NCBI GenBank assembly: GCA_034110465.1
Contig: JAWUZD010000003.1
Location: 328,352-392,351 of the forward strand
Direction: 5' to 3'
Origin: Aurantibacter sp034110465
GTDB taxonomy: Bacteria > Bacteroidota > Bacteroidia > Flavobacteriales > Flavobacteriaceae
DNA length: 64,000 nt
Shown: positions 33,924 to 43,225 of the stretch, in pieces
Layout: each line of letters opens with the position of its first letter
Position numbering within the stretch: the first letter of the stretch is position 1
The notes under the pieces: model-generated
What the model was told of the DNA's origin: nothing
What the model saw: the letters and a program-made list of their open reading frames with translations, nothing else
Database searches by the model: none
Translations under genes and position numbers: made by a program

Positions 33924-33927
33924 TAGG
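33914..33927. repeat. 14-bp palindrome over the porG -33 element
   Basis: CCTATTGCAATAGG is exactly self-complementary and covers the upstream promoter element of the porG unit, the place where a regulator would bind. Confidence 0.4.
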
Positions 33928-33973
33928 ATTGAAATAGTTATAGTTTTAAACTAATTTTACACTTATTTATTGT

Positions 33974-34843
33974 CTAATTGCGTTTGTCTTCGCCCCAAAG
34001 TAATTTTTTTCGAAGGGTTTTTAAAAAGCTTTCGTGATTTAACTCAATCATTTTTATTTTGAAAGGTGCTTTTCTAATAGTAATCATAGTGTCCTCTTCT
34101 AAGGTTGCTATTCTTGAATCTAAAGACACTAGGTATTTTTTCTCTCTACCACTAACTTTAAGCGTAATTTCCATATCATCTTTAATAACCAAAGGTCTTG
34201 CACTTAAATTATGTGGTGCAATTGGAGTTAAAATTAAACTGGATGTGTTTGGTGTAATTACTGGTCCGCCGCAACTTAAAGAGTAACCTGTAGAACCTGT
34301 TGGTGTAGAAACAATTAACCCGTCGCTCCAATAAGAAGTTAAATACTCGCCATTTAAACTAGTTTCAACCGTAATCATAGACGTCGTATCTTTTCTACTT
34401 ACGGCAATTTCATTTAAAGCAAAATTTAAGTCACCTATACTTTCTGTGTCAGGAGATGTGTAAATTTCTAACAAACTACGCTCAGAAATATTATAATCTT
34501 TATTTAAAATAGCATCTATAGCATCTTGAATTTCATTAGCTTGAATTGTAGCCAAAAAGCCTAATCTCCCTGTATTTACTCCAATTAACGGAATATCTAA
34601 ATCTTTTAAAAAAGTAACAGCTCTAAGAATAGTTCCATCACCACCAACACTAATTAATAAATCGTAAGAATTATCTAAAACAGTAAATGTATCTAGTTCT
34701 AAATATGAATTCTTATTAATTTCTGCAAAAAAATCTGCTTCAACAAAAACCTCAAAAGACTTTTTATTAAGAACCTCTAAAAGTTTTAAGAAAGAATCTA
34801 AGGACTTGTTTTTATAAAATTGGCTATAAATGGCAATCTTCAT
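33974..34843 (-). CDS. nadK: NAD kinase
   Basis: 289 residues. GGDGTILRAV (GGDG at 67-70) is the diphosphate/ATP motif; NTGRLGFLA, FALNEIAVSR and the long WSDGLIVSTPTGSTGYSLS block are the other diagnostic segments of NadK. It phosphorylates NAD to NADP in the cytoplasm. It starts two bases after the CBS-domain gene ends, so the two are cotranscribed. The same neighbourhood (pdxJ, CBS gene, nadK, porG) is familiar from other Bacteroidota. Confidence 0.96.
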   Translation of the reverse strand: MKIAIYSQFYKNKSLDSFLKLLEVLNKKSFEVFVEADFFAEINKNSYLELDTFTVLDNSYDLLISVGGDGTILRAVTFLKDLDIPLIGVNTGRLGFLATIQANEIQDAIDAILNKDYNISERSLLEIYTSPDTESIGDLNFALNEIAVSRKDTTSMITVETSLNGEYLTSYWSDGLIVSTPTGSTGYSLSCGGPVITPNTSSLILTPIAPHNLSARPLVIKDDMEITLKVSGREKKYLVSLDSRIATLEEDTMITIRKAPFKIKMIELNHESFLKTLRKKLLWGEDKRN

Positions 34844-34845
34844 AA

Positions 34846-35505
34846 TTACATATTTAAGTATTTAGTCAAATAATCTGATCGTTCTTTTAAATTCTCTAAA
34901 AACAAATCGTCTTCAGCTTCCGATAAAATAGTATAATTATACCTCCTAAAACTCTGAATCACATCATTTAAACTTGCATTACTAATTTTAACGGTAATTT
35001 GAACCATATCATTTTCTACTTTAGACATAAAAGCACCTAATAACTTTCCATTATTAGATTCTACAATTTGAGCAACCTCGCTAAAAGAGTAATCAGACAC
35101 ACCTTTTTCAACAATTAAAATTCCGCCTGGTTCAGAAAAAAATGGGGTTTCATTAAACAATTTAATAATATCATTCAGCTCATAATAACCTAAATAATTA
35201 TTTTGATTATCTAAAACCGGCATTATATTAGTATTGTTTGCAGCAAAATCTTCCAAAACATTTAACCAAGTTGCATTGTTACGCACAAAAAAACCTTCGG
35301 TAGCGTAAGCACATTCAATTAAAGGTTTATCGCTTTCAAAACAATAGGCATCATTTTCAGAAATACAACCTAAATAAGCGCCATCTTCATTTTTAATAGG
35401 AATATGAGAATATGTTAACTGATTAAACAAAAACTGTAAATCGCTAACCTTTTCTGTTATTAATAATGGTTTAACATCATTAATTATGTAGTCTGACAGG
35501 AGCAT
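34846..35505 (-). CDS. CBS-domain protein
   Basis: 219 residues. Residues 1 to about 135 form two CBS motifs: LLSDYIINDVKPLLITEKVS...FNQLTYSHIPI and the second starting near TWLNVLEDFAANNTNIMPVL. The C-terminal about 75 residues resemble an ACT-like ferredoxin fold (GGILIVEKGVSDYSFSEVAQ, KISNASLNDVIQSFRRYNYT). CBS pairs bind adenine nucleotides, so sensing adenylate charge or NAD(P) for the adjacent NAD kinase is a reasonable inference, not shown. No catalytic domain is attached. Confidence 0.85.
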   Translation of the reverse strand: MLLSDYIINDVKPLLITEKVSDLQFLFNQLTYSHIPIKNEDGAYLGCISENDAYCFESDKPLIECAYATEGFFVRNNATWLNVLEDFAANNTNIMPVLDNQNNYLGYYELNDIIKLFNETPFFSEPGGILIVEKGVSDYSFSEVAQIVESNNGKLLGAFMSKVENDMVQITVKISNASLNDVIQSFRRYNYTILSEAEDDLFLENLKERSDYLTKYLNM

Positions 35506-35568
35506 AAAATAAATTTAATTGTAGTGCAAATTAATCAATTTTTAAGTCAATAAACCTCTACTACTTTG

Positions 35569-35576
35569 TATTTTTG
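35569..35576 (+). promoter_or_regulatory. -7 element (TATTTTTG) of pdxJ
   Basis: Consensus box ending 20 bases before the pdxJ ATG; no well-spaced TTTG upstream. Confidence 0.45.
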
Positions 35577-35596
35577 TAATAATTAACACAAAAACT

Positions 35597-36310
35597 ATGA
35601 CAAAGTTAAGCGTAAACATAAATAAAATAGCAACTTTAAGAAACTCACGCGGTGGAGATACGCCAAATGTGGTGCAATTTGGTAAAGATGTACAACGTTT
35701 TGGTGCCGAAGGTGTAACAATTCACCCAAGACCAGACGAAAGACATATTACTTATAAAGATGCTTACGATTTAAAACCTATTGTACATACCGAATATAAT
35801 ATTGAAGGAAATCCAATAGAGAAATTTGTGAAAATGGTTTTAGAAATTCAGCCAACACAAGTCACTTTAGTTCCAGATAGCGTAAATGCTATTACCAGTA
35901 ACGCAGGTTGGGATACTATTAAACATAAAGCTTTTTTAATTGAAGTAGTTGCGGAATTTAAACGTAATAACATTAGAACATCCATTTTTGTAGATCCAGA
36001 TTTAAAGCAAATTGAAGGCGCTAAGCATACTGGAGCAGATAGAATTGAATTATACACAGAAGCTTTTGCACACCAATATGGCTTAGGAAATACTGCTGGA
36101 ATAAAACCTTACACAGAATGTGCAGAATTGGCCAACCAATTAGGTTTAGGTGTAAATGCTGGACACGATTTAAGTTTAGATAACATTAAATTCTTTAAAG
36201 AAAACACACCAGATTTATTAGAAGTTTCTATTGGTCACGCCTTAATTGCCGAGAGTTTGTATTTAGGGATTGAGAATGTAATAAATATGTATAAGAATAA
36301 GTTGAACTAA
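35597..36310 (+). CDS. pdxJ: Pyridoxine 5'-phosphate synthase
   Basis: 237 residues, normal for the TIM-barrel enzyme PdxJ. The N-terminus KLSVNINKIATLRNSRGGD holds substrate-binding Asn and Arg residues; EGVTIHPRPDERHI contains the catalytic His/Arg pair, and GLGVNAGHDLSLDNIKFF plus EVSIGHALIAESL the C-terminal phosphate-binding loops. It joins 3-amino-2-oxopropyl phosphate and deoxyxylulose 5-phosphate in the DXP-dependent vitamin B6 route. It is divergent from the CBS gene and five bases before the hydrolase gene, forming a pdxJ-hydrolase unit. Confidence 0.96.
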   Translation: MTKLSVNINKIATLRNSRGGDTPNVVQFGKDVQRFGAEGVTIHPRPDERHITYKDAYDLKPIVHTEYNIEGNPIEKFVKMVLEIQPTQVTLVPDSVNAITSNAGWDTIKHKAFLIEVVAEFKRNNIRTSIFVDPDLKQIEGAKHTGADRIELYTEAFAHQYGLGNTAGIKPYTECAELANQLGLGVNAGHDLSLDNIKFFKENTPDLLEVSIGHALIAESLYLGIENVINMYKNKLN

Positions 36311-36315
36311 ATAAA

Positions 36316-37089
36316 ATGCAATTACACTCTAACATTATAGGTTCAGGAAAGCCATTTTTAATCCTTCACGGGTTTTTAGGAATGGGCGATAATTGGAAAA
36401 CCTTGGGAAAAGAATTTACAGAACAAGGATTTGAAGTTCATTTAATAGATCAAAGAAATCACGGCAGAAGTCCGCATAGCAACGACTTTAATTACGAAGT
36501 GCTATCGGAAGATTTAAAAAGCTACTGTATAGAGCATAATTTAAAAGAAGTTATTTTATTAGGACATTCTATGGGTGGAAAAACGGCTATGTTATTTTCT
36601 ACTTTGCATCCAGAATTAGTTTCAAAATTAATAATAGCAGATATATCGCCTCGTTTTTATCCTATACATCACAATGCTATTTTAGATGGCTTAAGCAGTT
36701 TAGATTTTAGTACAATAAAAACACGCGGCGCAGCAGACAAAGCACTTTCAGAATATATAAACGAACCTGGAACACGTATGTTCTTGCTTAAAAATTTATA
36801 TTGGATAGAAAAAGGACAATTAGGTCTACGTATAAATTTAGAGGTTTTAAAAGAGCAAGTTTCCGAGATTGGCGAAGCTTTGCCTATGCATTCAAAATTC
36901 TCTAAAGACACGTTATTTCTTCGTGGCGATAAAAGTGAATACATTGCCACAACAGACGAAAAACTAATAAAACAACACTTTCCAAAAGCCGCAATTAAAA
37001 CCGTTGACAATGCAGGACATTGGCTACATGCCGAAAACCCTAAACAATTTTATGAATTTGTTATGATATTTATTCAGGAAAAAGCTTAA
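36316..37089 (+). CDS. Alpha/beta-fold hydrolase (YbfF-like)
   Basis: 257 residues, single-domain alpha/beta hydrolase. Oxyanion loop LHGFLGMGDNWKTLG, strand LIDQRNHGRSPHS, nucleophile elbow LLGHSMGGKTAM (catalytic Ser), acid region near FLRGDKSEYI, and catalytic His in DNAGHWLHAENP. These features and the length match the YbfF esterase group that cleaves short acyl esters or acyl-CoA. There is no signal peptide. It follows pdxJ after five bases and precedes the small membrane protein gene. Confidence 0.88.
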   Translation: MQLHSNIIGSGKPFLILHGFLGMGDNWKTLGKEFTEQGFEVHLIDQRNHGRSPHSNDFNYEVLSEDLKSYCIEHNLKEVILLGHSMGGKTAMLFSTLHPELVSKLIIADISPRFYPIHHNAILDGLSSLDFSTIKTRGAADKALSEYINEPGTRMFLLKNLYWIEKGQLGLRINLEVLKEQVSEIGEALPMHSKFSKDTLFLRGDKSEYIATTDEKLIKQHFPKAAIKTVDNAGHWLHAENPKQFYEFVMIFIQEKA

Positions 37090-37115
37090 ATTAAATTAAC
37101 TTAAAACCACATTTT

Positions 37116-37463
37116 ATGAACTTAATAATTAGATTACTTTTAAACGCAGTTGCTGTCTTTTTTTTAGCAAATGTATTAAATGGTGTTAGCGTAGATAATT
37201 ATGTTACAGCTATAATAGTAGCCATTGTTTTGTCTGTCTTAAACCTTTTAGTCAAACCTTTTTTAGTCTTATTAACATTACCAATTACCGTAATAACACT
37301 AGGTTTATTTTTACTTGTTATAAACGCATTAATATTACTATTGGCAGATTATTTAATAAGCGGATTTAGCATAAGCAGCATATCGATTGCTATTCTGTTT
37401 AGTGTATTACTCTCAATACTTCAATCGCTTTTACATTCTTTTTTAAAAGAACCTAAGAAGTAA
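37116..37463 (+). CDS. Phage holin family IV-like membrane protein
   Basis: 115 residues, nearly all hydrophobic, with four predicted helices (about 4-22, 27-47, 51-75, 87-107). The pattern NLIIRLLLNAVAVFFLANVL, then AIVLSVLNLLVKPFLVLLTLPITVITLG, is that of the bacterial Mycbp/holin-IV superfamily found as single genes in most Bacteroidota; no lysis role is implied. It lies 26 bases behind the hydrolase gene. Function unknown. Confidence 0.85.
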   Translation: MNLIIRLLLNAVAVFFLANVLNGVSVDNYVTAIIVAIVLSVLNLLVKPFLVLLTLPITVITLGLFLLVINALILLLADYLISGFSISSISIAILFSVLLSILQSLLHSFLKEPKK

Positions 37464-37487
37464 GCTGGAATTCAAGCAATTAAAAAC

Positions 37488-37518
37488 TTTGTTGGAGTTT
37501 AAAAAAACTGTATTTTTG
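37488..37518 (+). promoter_or_regulatory. Promoter of tig
   Basis: TTTG (37488-37491), 19 bases, TATTTTTG (37511-37518), 25 bases before the tig ATG. Full match to the Bacteroidota housekeeping promoter. Confidence 0.7.
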
Positions 37519-37543
37519 CACTCCAATTTTTATATCATTTACA

Positions 37544-38878
37544 ATGAATATTACAAGACAAGACATTGATGCGTTAAATGCAGTAGTAAAAATAGATATC
37601 GCTAAAGCAGACTATAGCCCGAAAGTTGAAAAAATCTTAACAGACTATCGTAAAACTGCAAACATTCCTGGATTTAGAAAAGGTCAAGTGCCTATGGGAA
37701 TGGTAAAAAAGCAATATGGAAAAGCTATTTTAGCCGAAGAAGTAAATAAAATTTTACAAGCAGAATTAAATAAATACTTAACTGAATCTAAACTTGATAT
37801 CTTAGGTAATCCGTTACCTAGAATGCAAGACAATATCGATTGGGATAATACAGAAGATTATTCTTTCGAATTTGAATTAGGATTATCTCCTAAATTTGAT
37901 GTGGATTTAAAAAGTAAAAAAGCAATAACACAATACAATATTGTTGCTGACAAAAAAATGATTGACGACCAAATTGTAAATATCCAAAAACAATATGGAA
38001 AATTAATTTCGCAAGATGAAGCTAAAAAAGACAGTGAAATTACTGGAACTTTTACTAACGAATCTGAAGGAATTGAAAATAAGTTCAACTTTTCTTTAGA
38101 CTTAATTAAAGGAAAAACTAACGAAAAGAAATTTATTGGTGCTAAAGTTGGAGATCAAATAAACCTAAATACAAAAGGATTATTTAAAGACAATCACACT
38201 TTAGAGAATGCTTTAAAAATAGAAAACGCTAAAGTTAATGGTTTAAATATTGATGTTGTTTTTGAAGTAAACGAGGTTAACTCTCGTGAGCTTGCAGAAT
38301 TAGATCAAGAATTATTCGATAAGTTATTTGGCAAAGACGCAGTAAAAACTGTCTCTGAAGTAAAAGCTAAGATTAAAGAAGATGCTGAAAAACAATTTGC
38401 ACAACAATCTGATCAAAAATTCTTAAACGACGTAACAGAACACCTTGTAGAAAACACAAAGTTTGACTTACCAACAGAATTCTTAACTAAATGGATGCAA
38501 ACTGCAGGAGAAAAGCAATTAACTTTAGAAGAAGCTAAAGAAGAGTTTGCTAAATCTGAAAAAAGTTTACGCTACCAGTTAATTGAAGGTAAACTAATGC
38601 AAGACAATGACTTAAAAGTTGATTTTGAAGATGTTAAAGAAAGTGCTAAAGGAATGATTAGAACTCAAATGGCACAATTTGGACAAACAAACCCAGCAGA
38701 AAAAGAGCTAGAAGACATTGCTGCTCGTGTATTGTCTAACCAAGATGAAGTTCGTAAAATCTCTGAACAAGTCGTTAGCCAGAAATTACTATCACTTTAT
38801 AAAGAAAAAGCAAACGTAAAAACTAAAGAAATGAGTTACGAAGATTTCGTAACTGAAGTTTACGGAGCTAAAAAATAA
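37544..38878 (+). CDS. tig: Trigger factor
   Basis: 444 residues. The N-terminal ribosome-binding domain contains the signature region NIPGFRKGQVPMGMVKKQYG, close to the GFRxGKxP motif of the family. The middle FKBP-like PPIase domain (about 155-240) is poorly conserved, as is usual in Bacteroidota, and may lack isomerase activity. The C-terminal helical arm (about 260-440) is intact. It receives nascent chains at the ribosome exit. It is followed by a terminator and by clpP-clpX, the common tig-clpP-clpX order. Confidence 0.93.
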   Translation: MNITRQDIDALNAVVKIDIAKADYSPKVEKILTDYRKTANIPGFRKGQVPMGMVKKQYGKAILAEEVNKILQAELNKYLTESKLDILGNPLPRMQDNIDWDNTEDYSFEFELGLSPKFDVDLKSKKAITQYNIVADKKMIDDQIVNIQKQYGKLISQDEAKKDSEITGTFTNESEGIENKFNFSLDLIKGKTNEKKFIGAKVGDQINLNTKGLFKDNHTLENALKIENAKVNGLNIDVVFEVNEVNSRELAELDQELFDKLFGKDAVKTVSEVKAKIKEDAEKQFAQQSDQKFLNDVTEHLVENTKFDLPTEFLTKWMQTAGEKQLTLEEAKEEFAKSEKSLRYQLIEGKLMQDNDLKVDFEDVKESAKGMIRTQMAQFGQTNPAEKELEDIAARVLSNQDEVRKISEQVVSQKLLSLYKEKANVKTKEMSYEDFVTEVYGAKK

Positions 38879-38929
38879 TTAGTATTAAGCCTAAAATCAA
38901 ATCAAGGTTTTAAGAATAATCATTATATT

Positions 38930-38968
38930 TAGACGTTGAGTCTAAACATTCAACGTCTATTTTTTTTG
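38930..38968 (+). terminator. Rho-independent terminator after tig
   Basis: Perfect 10-bp stem TAGACGTTGA / TCAACGTCTA, 10-base loop, then nine T. It separates tig from clpP, so clpPX should have its own promoter in the following 105 bases. Confidence 0.88.
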
Positions 38969-39073
38969 CGTTAAATTCAACTTAAACTATTGTACATAAG
39001 CAAAAGGAAGCTTACATTTATTTTTATGTCGATATTACTTCGACTCTAAACCTTATAATTTATAATAAAACCT

Positions 39074-39748
39074 ATGGATTTCGGAAAAGAATTTGAAAAA
39101 TTTGCAACTAAAGATCAAGGCATAAACAGTAACTACTACGGTAAAATTATTAGTAGTATGTACCCACAAAACTTAACGCCAAACATTATTGAAGAACGTC
39201 AAATGAACATCGCTATTTTTGATGTATTTTCTCGTTTAATGATGGATCGCATTATATTTCTTGGAACAGGAATTAACGACCAAGTTGCCAATATTATACA
39301 AGCGCAACTATTGTTTTTAGAAAGCACAGACGCAAATAAAGACATTCAAATATATATTAATTCTCCAGGAGGAAGCGTTTATGCAGGTTTAGGTATTTAC
39401 GATACTATGCAATTTATTAAGCCTGATGTTGCTACAATTTGTACTGGTATGGCTGCTTCTATGGGAGCCGTTTTATTATGTGCTGGAGCAGAAGGAAAAC
39501 GTAGTGGATTAACACATTCTCGTATTATGATTCACCAACCTTTAGGTGGTGCATCTGGACAAGCAAGTGATATTGAAATTACGGCTCGTGAGATTTTAAT
39601 CTTAAAAGAAGAACTTTACAACATTATTAGTAAACATTCTGGTCAGTCGTATGACAAAGTCTATACAGATTCTGATAGAGATTACTGGATGAAAGCAGAC
39701 AAAGCTAAGGAATACGGAATGATTGACGAGATTTTAGCTCGTAAATAA
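39074..39748 (+). CDS. clpP: ATP-dependent Clp protease proteolytic subunit
   Basis: 224 residues. The serine protease triad is Ser129 (GMAASMGAV), His154 (RIMIHQPLGG) and Asp203 (DSDRDYWM), with the expected spacing of 25 and 49. The N-terminal about 30 residues are a propeptide-like extension before the conserved SRLMMDRIIFLG. It forms the 14-mer chamber used by ClpX, which follows after 46 bases. Confidence 0.97.
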   Translation: MDFGKEFEKFATKDQGINSNYYGKIISSMYPQNLTPNIIEERQMNIAIFDVFSRLMMDRIIFLGTGINDQVANIIQAQLLFLESTDANKDIQIYINSPGGSVYAGLGIYDTMQFIKPDVATICTGMAASMGAVLLCAGAEGKRSGLTHSRIMIHQPLGGASGQASDIEITAREILILKEELYNIISKHSGQSYDKVYTDSDRDYWMKADKAKEYGMIDEILARK

Positions 39749-39794
39749 CACATAAACTCAAGTTGAATTTACTTGACTTGGAATTAGAAATTAG

Positions 39795-41030
39795 ATGTCG
39801 AAAGAAGAAACATTAGAATGCTCATTTTGTGGTCGTAAAAAACCAGAAACAAGCCTATTAATAGCTGGATTAGATGCACATATTTGCGATCGCTGTATAG
39901 AACAAGCTCACGGCATTGTTTTAGAAGAATCAAAGCAAGAAGATTCGTCGGACTTATCTGCCGAATTAATGCTAAAAAAACCTAAAAAGATTAAAGCCTT
40001 TTTAGACGATTACATTATTGGTCAAGAACACACCAAACGTGTTATGTCTGTTGCAGTTTATAATCATTATAAACGTTTATTACAACCAGAAAGTGACGAT
40101 GATATTGAGATTCAAAAATCTAATATTGTTATGGTTGGACAAACTGGAACAGGTAAAACATTAATAGCAAAAACTATTGCTAAAATGCTAAACGTACCTT
40201 TAGCTATAGTAGATGCTACAGTTTTAACTGAAGCTGGTTATGTAGGAGAAGATGTAGAAAGTTTGTTAACTCGATTATTACAAGCAGCAGATTACGATTT
40301 AGCTAAAGCTGAAAAAGGAATTGTTTTTATAGACGAAATTGATAAAATTGCCCGTAAGAGTGATAATCCGTCTATAACAAGAGATGTCTCTGGTGAAGGT
40401 GTACAACAAGGTCTGTTAAAATTATTAGAAGGAACTGTCGTAAACGTTCCACCAAAAGGTGGAAGAAAACATCCTGATCAAAAATTTATTGAAGTCAACA
40501 CCGAAAATATTTTATTTATTGCTGGTGGTGCTTTTGACGGAATTGAGCGTGTAATTTCTAAACGCTTAAACATGCAGGCTGTTGGCTATAGTGCATCTAT
40601 GAGCGATGATCACGTAGATCAGCAAAACTTACTACAATACATTACACCAAAAGATTTAAAAGACTTTGGTTTAATACCAGAAATTATTGGTCGTTTACCA
40701 GTTTTAACACATATGGATCCTTTAGATGCTAAAACATTAAGAGCCATTTTAACTGAACCTAAAAACGCCATAGTAAAGCAATACAAAAAGCTTTTTGGTA
40801 TGGATGACATTGCATTAGACATAAACGAAGATGCTCTAGAATTTATAGTAACAAAAGCAGTGGAATATAAATTAGGCGCAAGAGGTTTACGTTCTTTATG
40901 TGAAGAAATCCTAACAGATGCTATGTTTGAACTTCCTGGCGAAGACACAAAAACACTTTCTGTAACCAAGGAATATGCAGAAAATAAATTATCTAAATTA
41001 ACTTTAAAGAAACTAAAAGCAGTTTCATAA
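39795..41030 (+). CDS. clpX: Clp protease ATPase subunit ClpX
   Basis: 411 residues. An N-terminal C4 zinc-binding domain (CSFCGRKKPE...HICDRC) is followed by the AAA+ module: Walker A GQTGTGKTLIAKT, Walker B IVFIDEIDKIA, sensor and the RKSDNPSITRDVSGEGVQQGLLKLLEGT pore/ClpP-contact region. IGF-type ClpP loop position reads GAFDGIERVI nearby. It unfolds tagged proteins and feeds ClpP. clpP and clpX form an operon ended by a strong terminator. Confidence 0.97.
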   Translation: MSKEETLECSFCGRKKPETSLLIAGLDAHICDRCIEQAHGIVLEESKQEDSSDLSAELMLKKPKKIKAFLDDYIIGQEHTKRVMSVAVYNHYKRLLQPESDDDIEIQKSNIVMVGQTGTGKTLIAKTIAKMLNVPLAIVDATVLTEAGYVGEDVESLLTRLLQAADYDLAKAEKGIVFIDEIDKIARKSDNPSITRDVSGEGVQQGLLKLLEGTVVNVPPKGGRKHPDQKFIEVNTENILFIAGGAFDGIERVISKRLNMQAVGYSASMSDDHVDQQNLLQYITPKDLKDFGLIPEIIGRLPVLTHMDPLDAKTLRAILTEPKNAIVKQYKKLFGMDDIALDINEDALEFIVTKAVEYKLGARGLRSLCEEILTDAMFELPGEDTKTLSVTKEYAENKLSKLTLKKLKAVS

Positions 41031-41050
41031 TTAAGGATTAAATATATTCT

Positions 41051-41088
41051 AAAGGGCTAATTGAATAAAATCAATTAGCCCTTTTTTT
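41051..41088 (+). terminator. Rho-independent terminator after clpX
   Basis: Stem AAAGGGCTAATTGA / TCAATTAGCCCTTT with loop ATAAAA and a T-run of seven. Confidence 0.92.
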
Positions 41089-41149
41089 GTATAATTGTAG
41101 CCTAACAAGTAAATTCACTATATTATATAACAAAAAACAAAACCAACTA

Positions 41150-43132
41150 ATGAACAAACCAACTATAAACATAGGGGTTTTTGCTCATGTAGATGCGGGA
41201 AAGACAACACTTACAGAACATTTTCTATACAACTCTGGAGCCATTAGAACACTTGGAAGTGTAGATAAAGGATCCACAAGTACAGATAGTATGGATTTAG
41301 AAAAAGAACGTGGCATTTCCATAAAAGCAGCTATGACATCTTTTAAATGGAAAAACACAAAAATAAATTTAATTGACACACCTGGACACGTTGATTTTTC
41401 AAGCGAAGTAGAACGTGTATTATGTGTAGTTGACGCTGCAATATTAGTTATATCTGCAGTTGAAGGTGTACAAGCACATACTTTAAATATTTGGGATTCT
41501 TTACAGGAATTACAAATACCAACAATTATATTCATTAATAAAATTGACAGGCAAGGCGCAGATACAGAAGCCGCAATAACACAATTAGAACAAGATTTAA
41601 AAACAAAACCAGTAGTGATATTTGGTTCTAAAAATGAAGGATTAGCAAATGCTGCTATAAATCCTATTTTTAACAACTCAATAAATTCATTTATAAAAGA
41701 AAAATCAATTGAGCATATCTTGGATTGTAAAGAACAATTATTAGAGCGGTTTTTAAATTCAGAAGACATTAATGATGATGACTATTTAAAGTCTATTGAT
41801 AAACTCACTATCAATAATAAAATCACACCAATATTTACAGGAATTGCTAAAAATAATATTGGAGTAATCGAACTATTAGACGGAATAATAAGTTACTTAC
41901 CAACTTCTAAAAAAAATGAAAAAGAAATTTTATCTGCTTATGTTTTTAAATTAGAACATCATAAAACATATGGAACTATGGCATATGTAAAAGTTTTTTC
42001 AGGAGAATTAGTTGCTAAGTCTATCGTTTATAATCACACACAACAATTAGAAACTAAAGTAAATCAAACTAAACAATTAGACCAAATAAAATACATTGAC
42101 AACATTACTTTAACATCCGGAGATATAGGAATTATTACTGGTGTTTTAGGTACAAAATCTGGAGATATTTTAGGAAGCCCAAAAGATATTCCAAACCTAC
42201 CCAAACTACATATACCTGTACTTACCGTTCAAGCTACACCTATCAATAAAGCCGATTTCAATGGACTTACTGAAGCATTACAACAACTAGACAGAGAAGA
42301 TGCATCGCTAAAATTTAAATGGTTTAAAGCAGAAAAAGAACTGCAATTATTATTAATGGGGCAAATGCAAATTGAAATTCTAGAACATATTTTAAAAGAA
42401 CGCTTTTCTATACCAACAACTTTTACAAACCCTGAAGTTGTTTACAAAGAAACAATTAGTAAAAAAGCTGAAGGCTATATTAGGTATTGGATGCCTAAAC
42501 CCTGCTGGGCAATTATGACTTTTTTAATAGAACCAGGAGCGTTAAATTCTGGTGTAACTTACAGCTCTATAGTTTCTCAAAATGATGTTCATATTAAGTA
42601 TCAAAACGAAATAGAGCGCACAATTCCCAAAGCATTAGCGCAAGGGCTATTAGGTTGGGAAGTTACAGATATAAAAATAACACTAATAAAAGGGGAAGAC
42701 CACAATGTACATTCCAGACCTGGAGATTTTAATTTAGCAACACCTATAGGAATTATGCAAGGATTAAAAAATGGAGGCACACATTTACTAGAACCTTTAT
42801 TAGGTTTTGAAATTAAAGCTAACGAATCTCTATTGGGAAAAATAACTTCGGAATTAAGCACAAGAAGAGCTTTTTTTGAAACACCTCAATTTACTGACGA
42901 TACATTTAGTTTAAAAGGAACCATTCCTGTTGCAACATCATTAGATTTTAGTATTAAACTAAACTCTATAACAAGTGGAAAAACACGACTAAGATTACAG
43001 TTTCACGGCTATGATATTTGTCCAAAAGACCAAGGAATTATAAAACCCTACAAAGGTGTTAACCCTTTAGATGAAGCGCAATGGATTTTACATAGACGTG
43101 GCGCTTACAAGGCTGATGAACGAATTATTTAA
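41150..43132 (+). CDS. Tet(M)/Tet(O)-like ribosomal-protection-type translational GTPase
   Basis: 660 residues from the ATG at 41150 (upstream in-frame ATG at 41087 lies in the clpX terminator). EF-G architecture: G1 AHVDAGKTTLTE, G3 DTPGHVDFSSEV, G4 NKID, then domains II to V. Along the whole length it parallels Tet(M)/Tet(O): SGAIRTLGSVDKGSTSTD, IEPGALNSGVTYSS, QGLLGWEVTDIKIT, GGTHLLEPLLGFEI. At the domain IV tip, however, the resistance proteins have YYSPV while this protein has DHNVH (residues 517-521), closer to the YHDVD of elongation factor G. Whether it confers tetracycline resistance is therefore open. It is single, between two strong terminators, with no mobile element nearby. Confidence 0.8.
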   Translation: MNKPTINIGVFAHVDAGKTTLTEHFLYNSGAIRTLGSVDKGSTSTDSMDLEKERGISIKAAMTSFKWKNTKINLIDTPGHVDFSSEVERVLCVVDAAILVISAVEGVQAHTLNIWDSLQELQIPTIIFINKIDRQGADTEAAITQLEQDLKTKPVVIFGSKNEGLANAAINPIFNNSINSFIKEKSIEHILDCKEQLLERFLNSEDINDDDYLKSIDKLTINNKITPIFTGIAKNNIGVIELLDGIISYLPTSKKNEKEILSAYVFKLEHHKTYGTMAYVKVFSGELVAKSIVYNHTQQLETKVNQTKQLDQIKYIDNITLTSGDIGIITGVLGTKSGDILGSPKDIPNLPKLHIPVLTVQATPINKADFNGLTEALQQLDREDASLKFKWFKAEKELQLLLMGQMQIEILEHILKERFSIPTTFTNPEVVYKETISKKAEGYIRYWMPKPCWAIMTFLIEPGALNSGVTYSSIVSQNDVHIKYQNEIERTIPKALAQGLLGWEVTDIKITLIKGEDHNVHSRPGDFNLATPIGIMQGLKNGGTHLLEPLLGFEIKANESLLGKITSELSTRRAFFETPQFTDDTFSLKGTIPVATSLDFSIKLNSITSGKTRLRLQFHGYDICPKDQGIIKPYKGVNPLDEAQWILHRRGAYKADERII

Positions 43133-43167
43133 TGGTATTAAATATATAAGAAAATGTTACTAACTAA

Positions 43168-43201
43168 AAAAGGTGTTATTCCTTAAAGAATAACACCTTT
43201 T
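43168..43201. terminator. Bidirectional terminator between the GTPase and OmpA-family genes
   Basis: Perfect 14-bp stem AAAAGGTGTTATTC / GAATAACACCTTTT with a 6-base loop, between convergent genes. Confidence 0.92.
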
Positions 43202-43225
43202 AACTATTTAAAAACTAACTTAAAA

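Noticed and set aside
37116..37463. Holin-like protein as a sign of a prophage
   Set aside because: This holin-IV-like family occurs as lone genes in most Bacteroidota, and no other phage gene is nearby.
41185..41769. 194-codon minus-strand frame inside the Tet(M)-like gene
   Set aside because: It mirrors the conserved G domain; the Cys/Ser-rich product has no family character.
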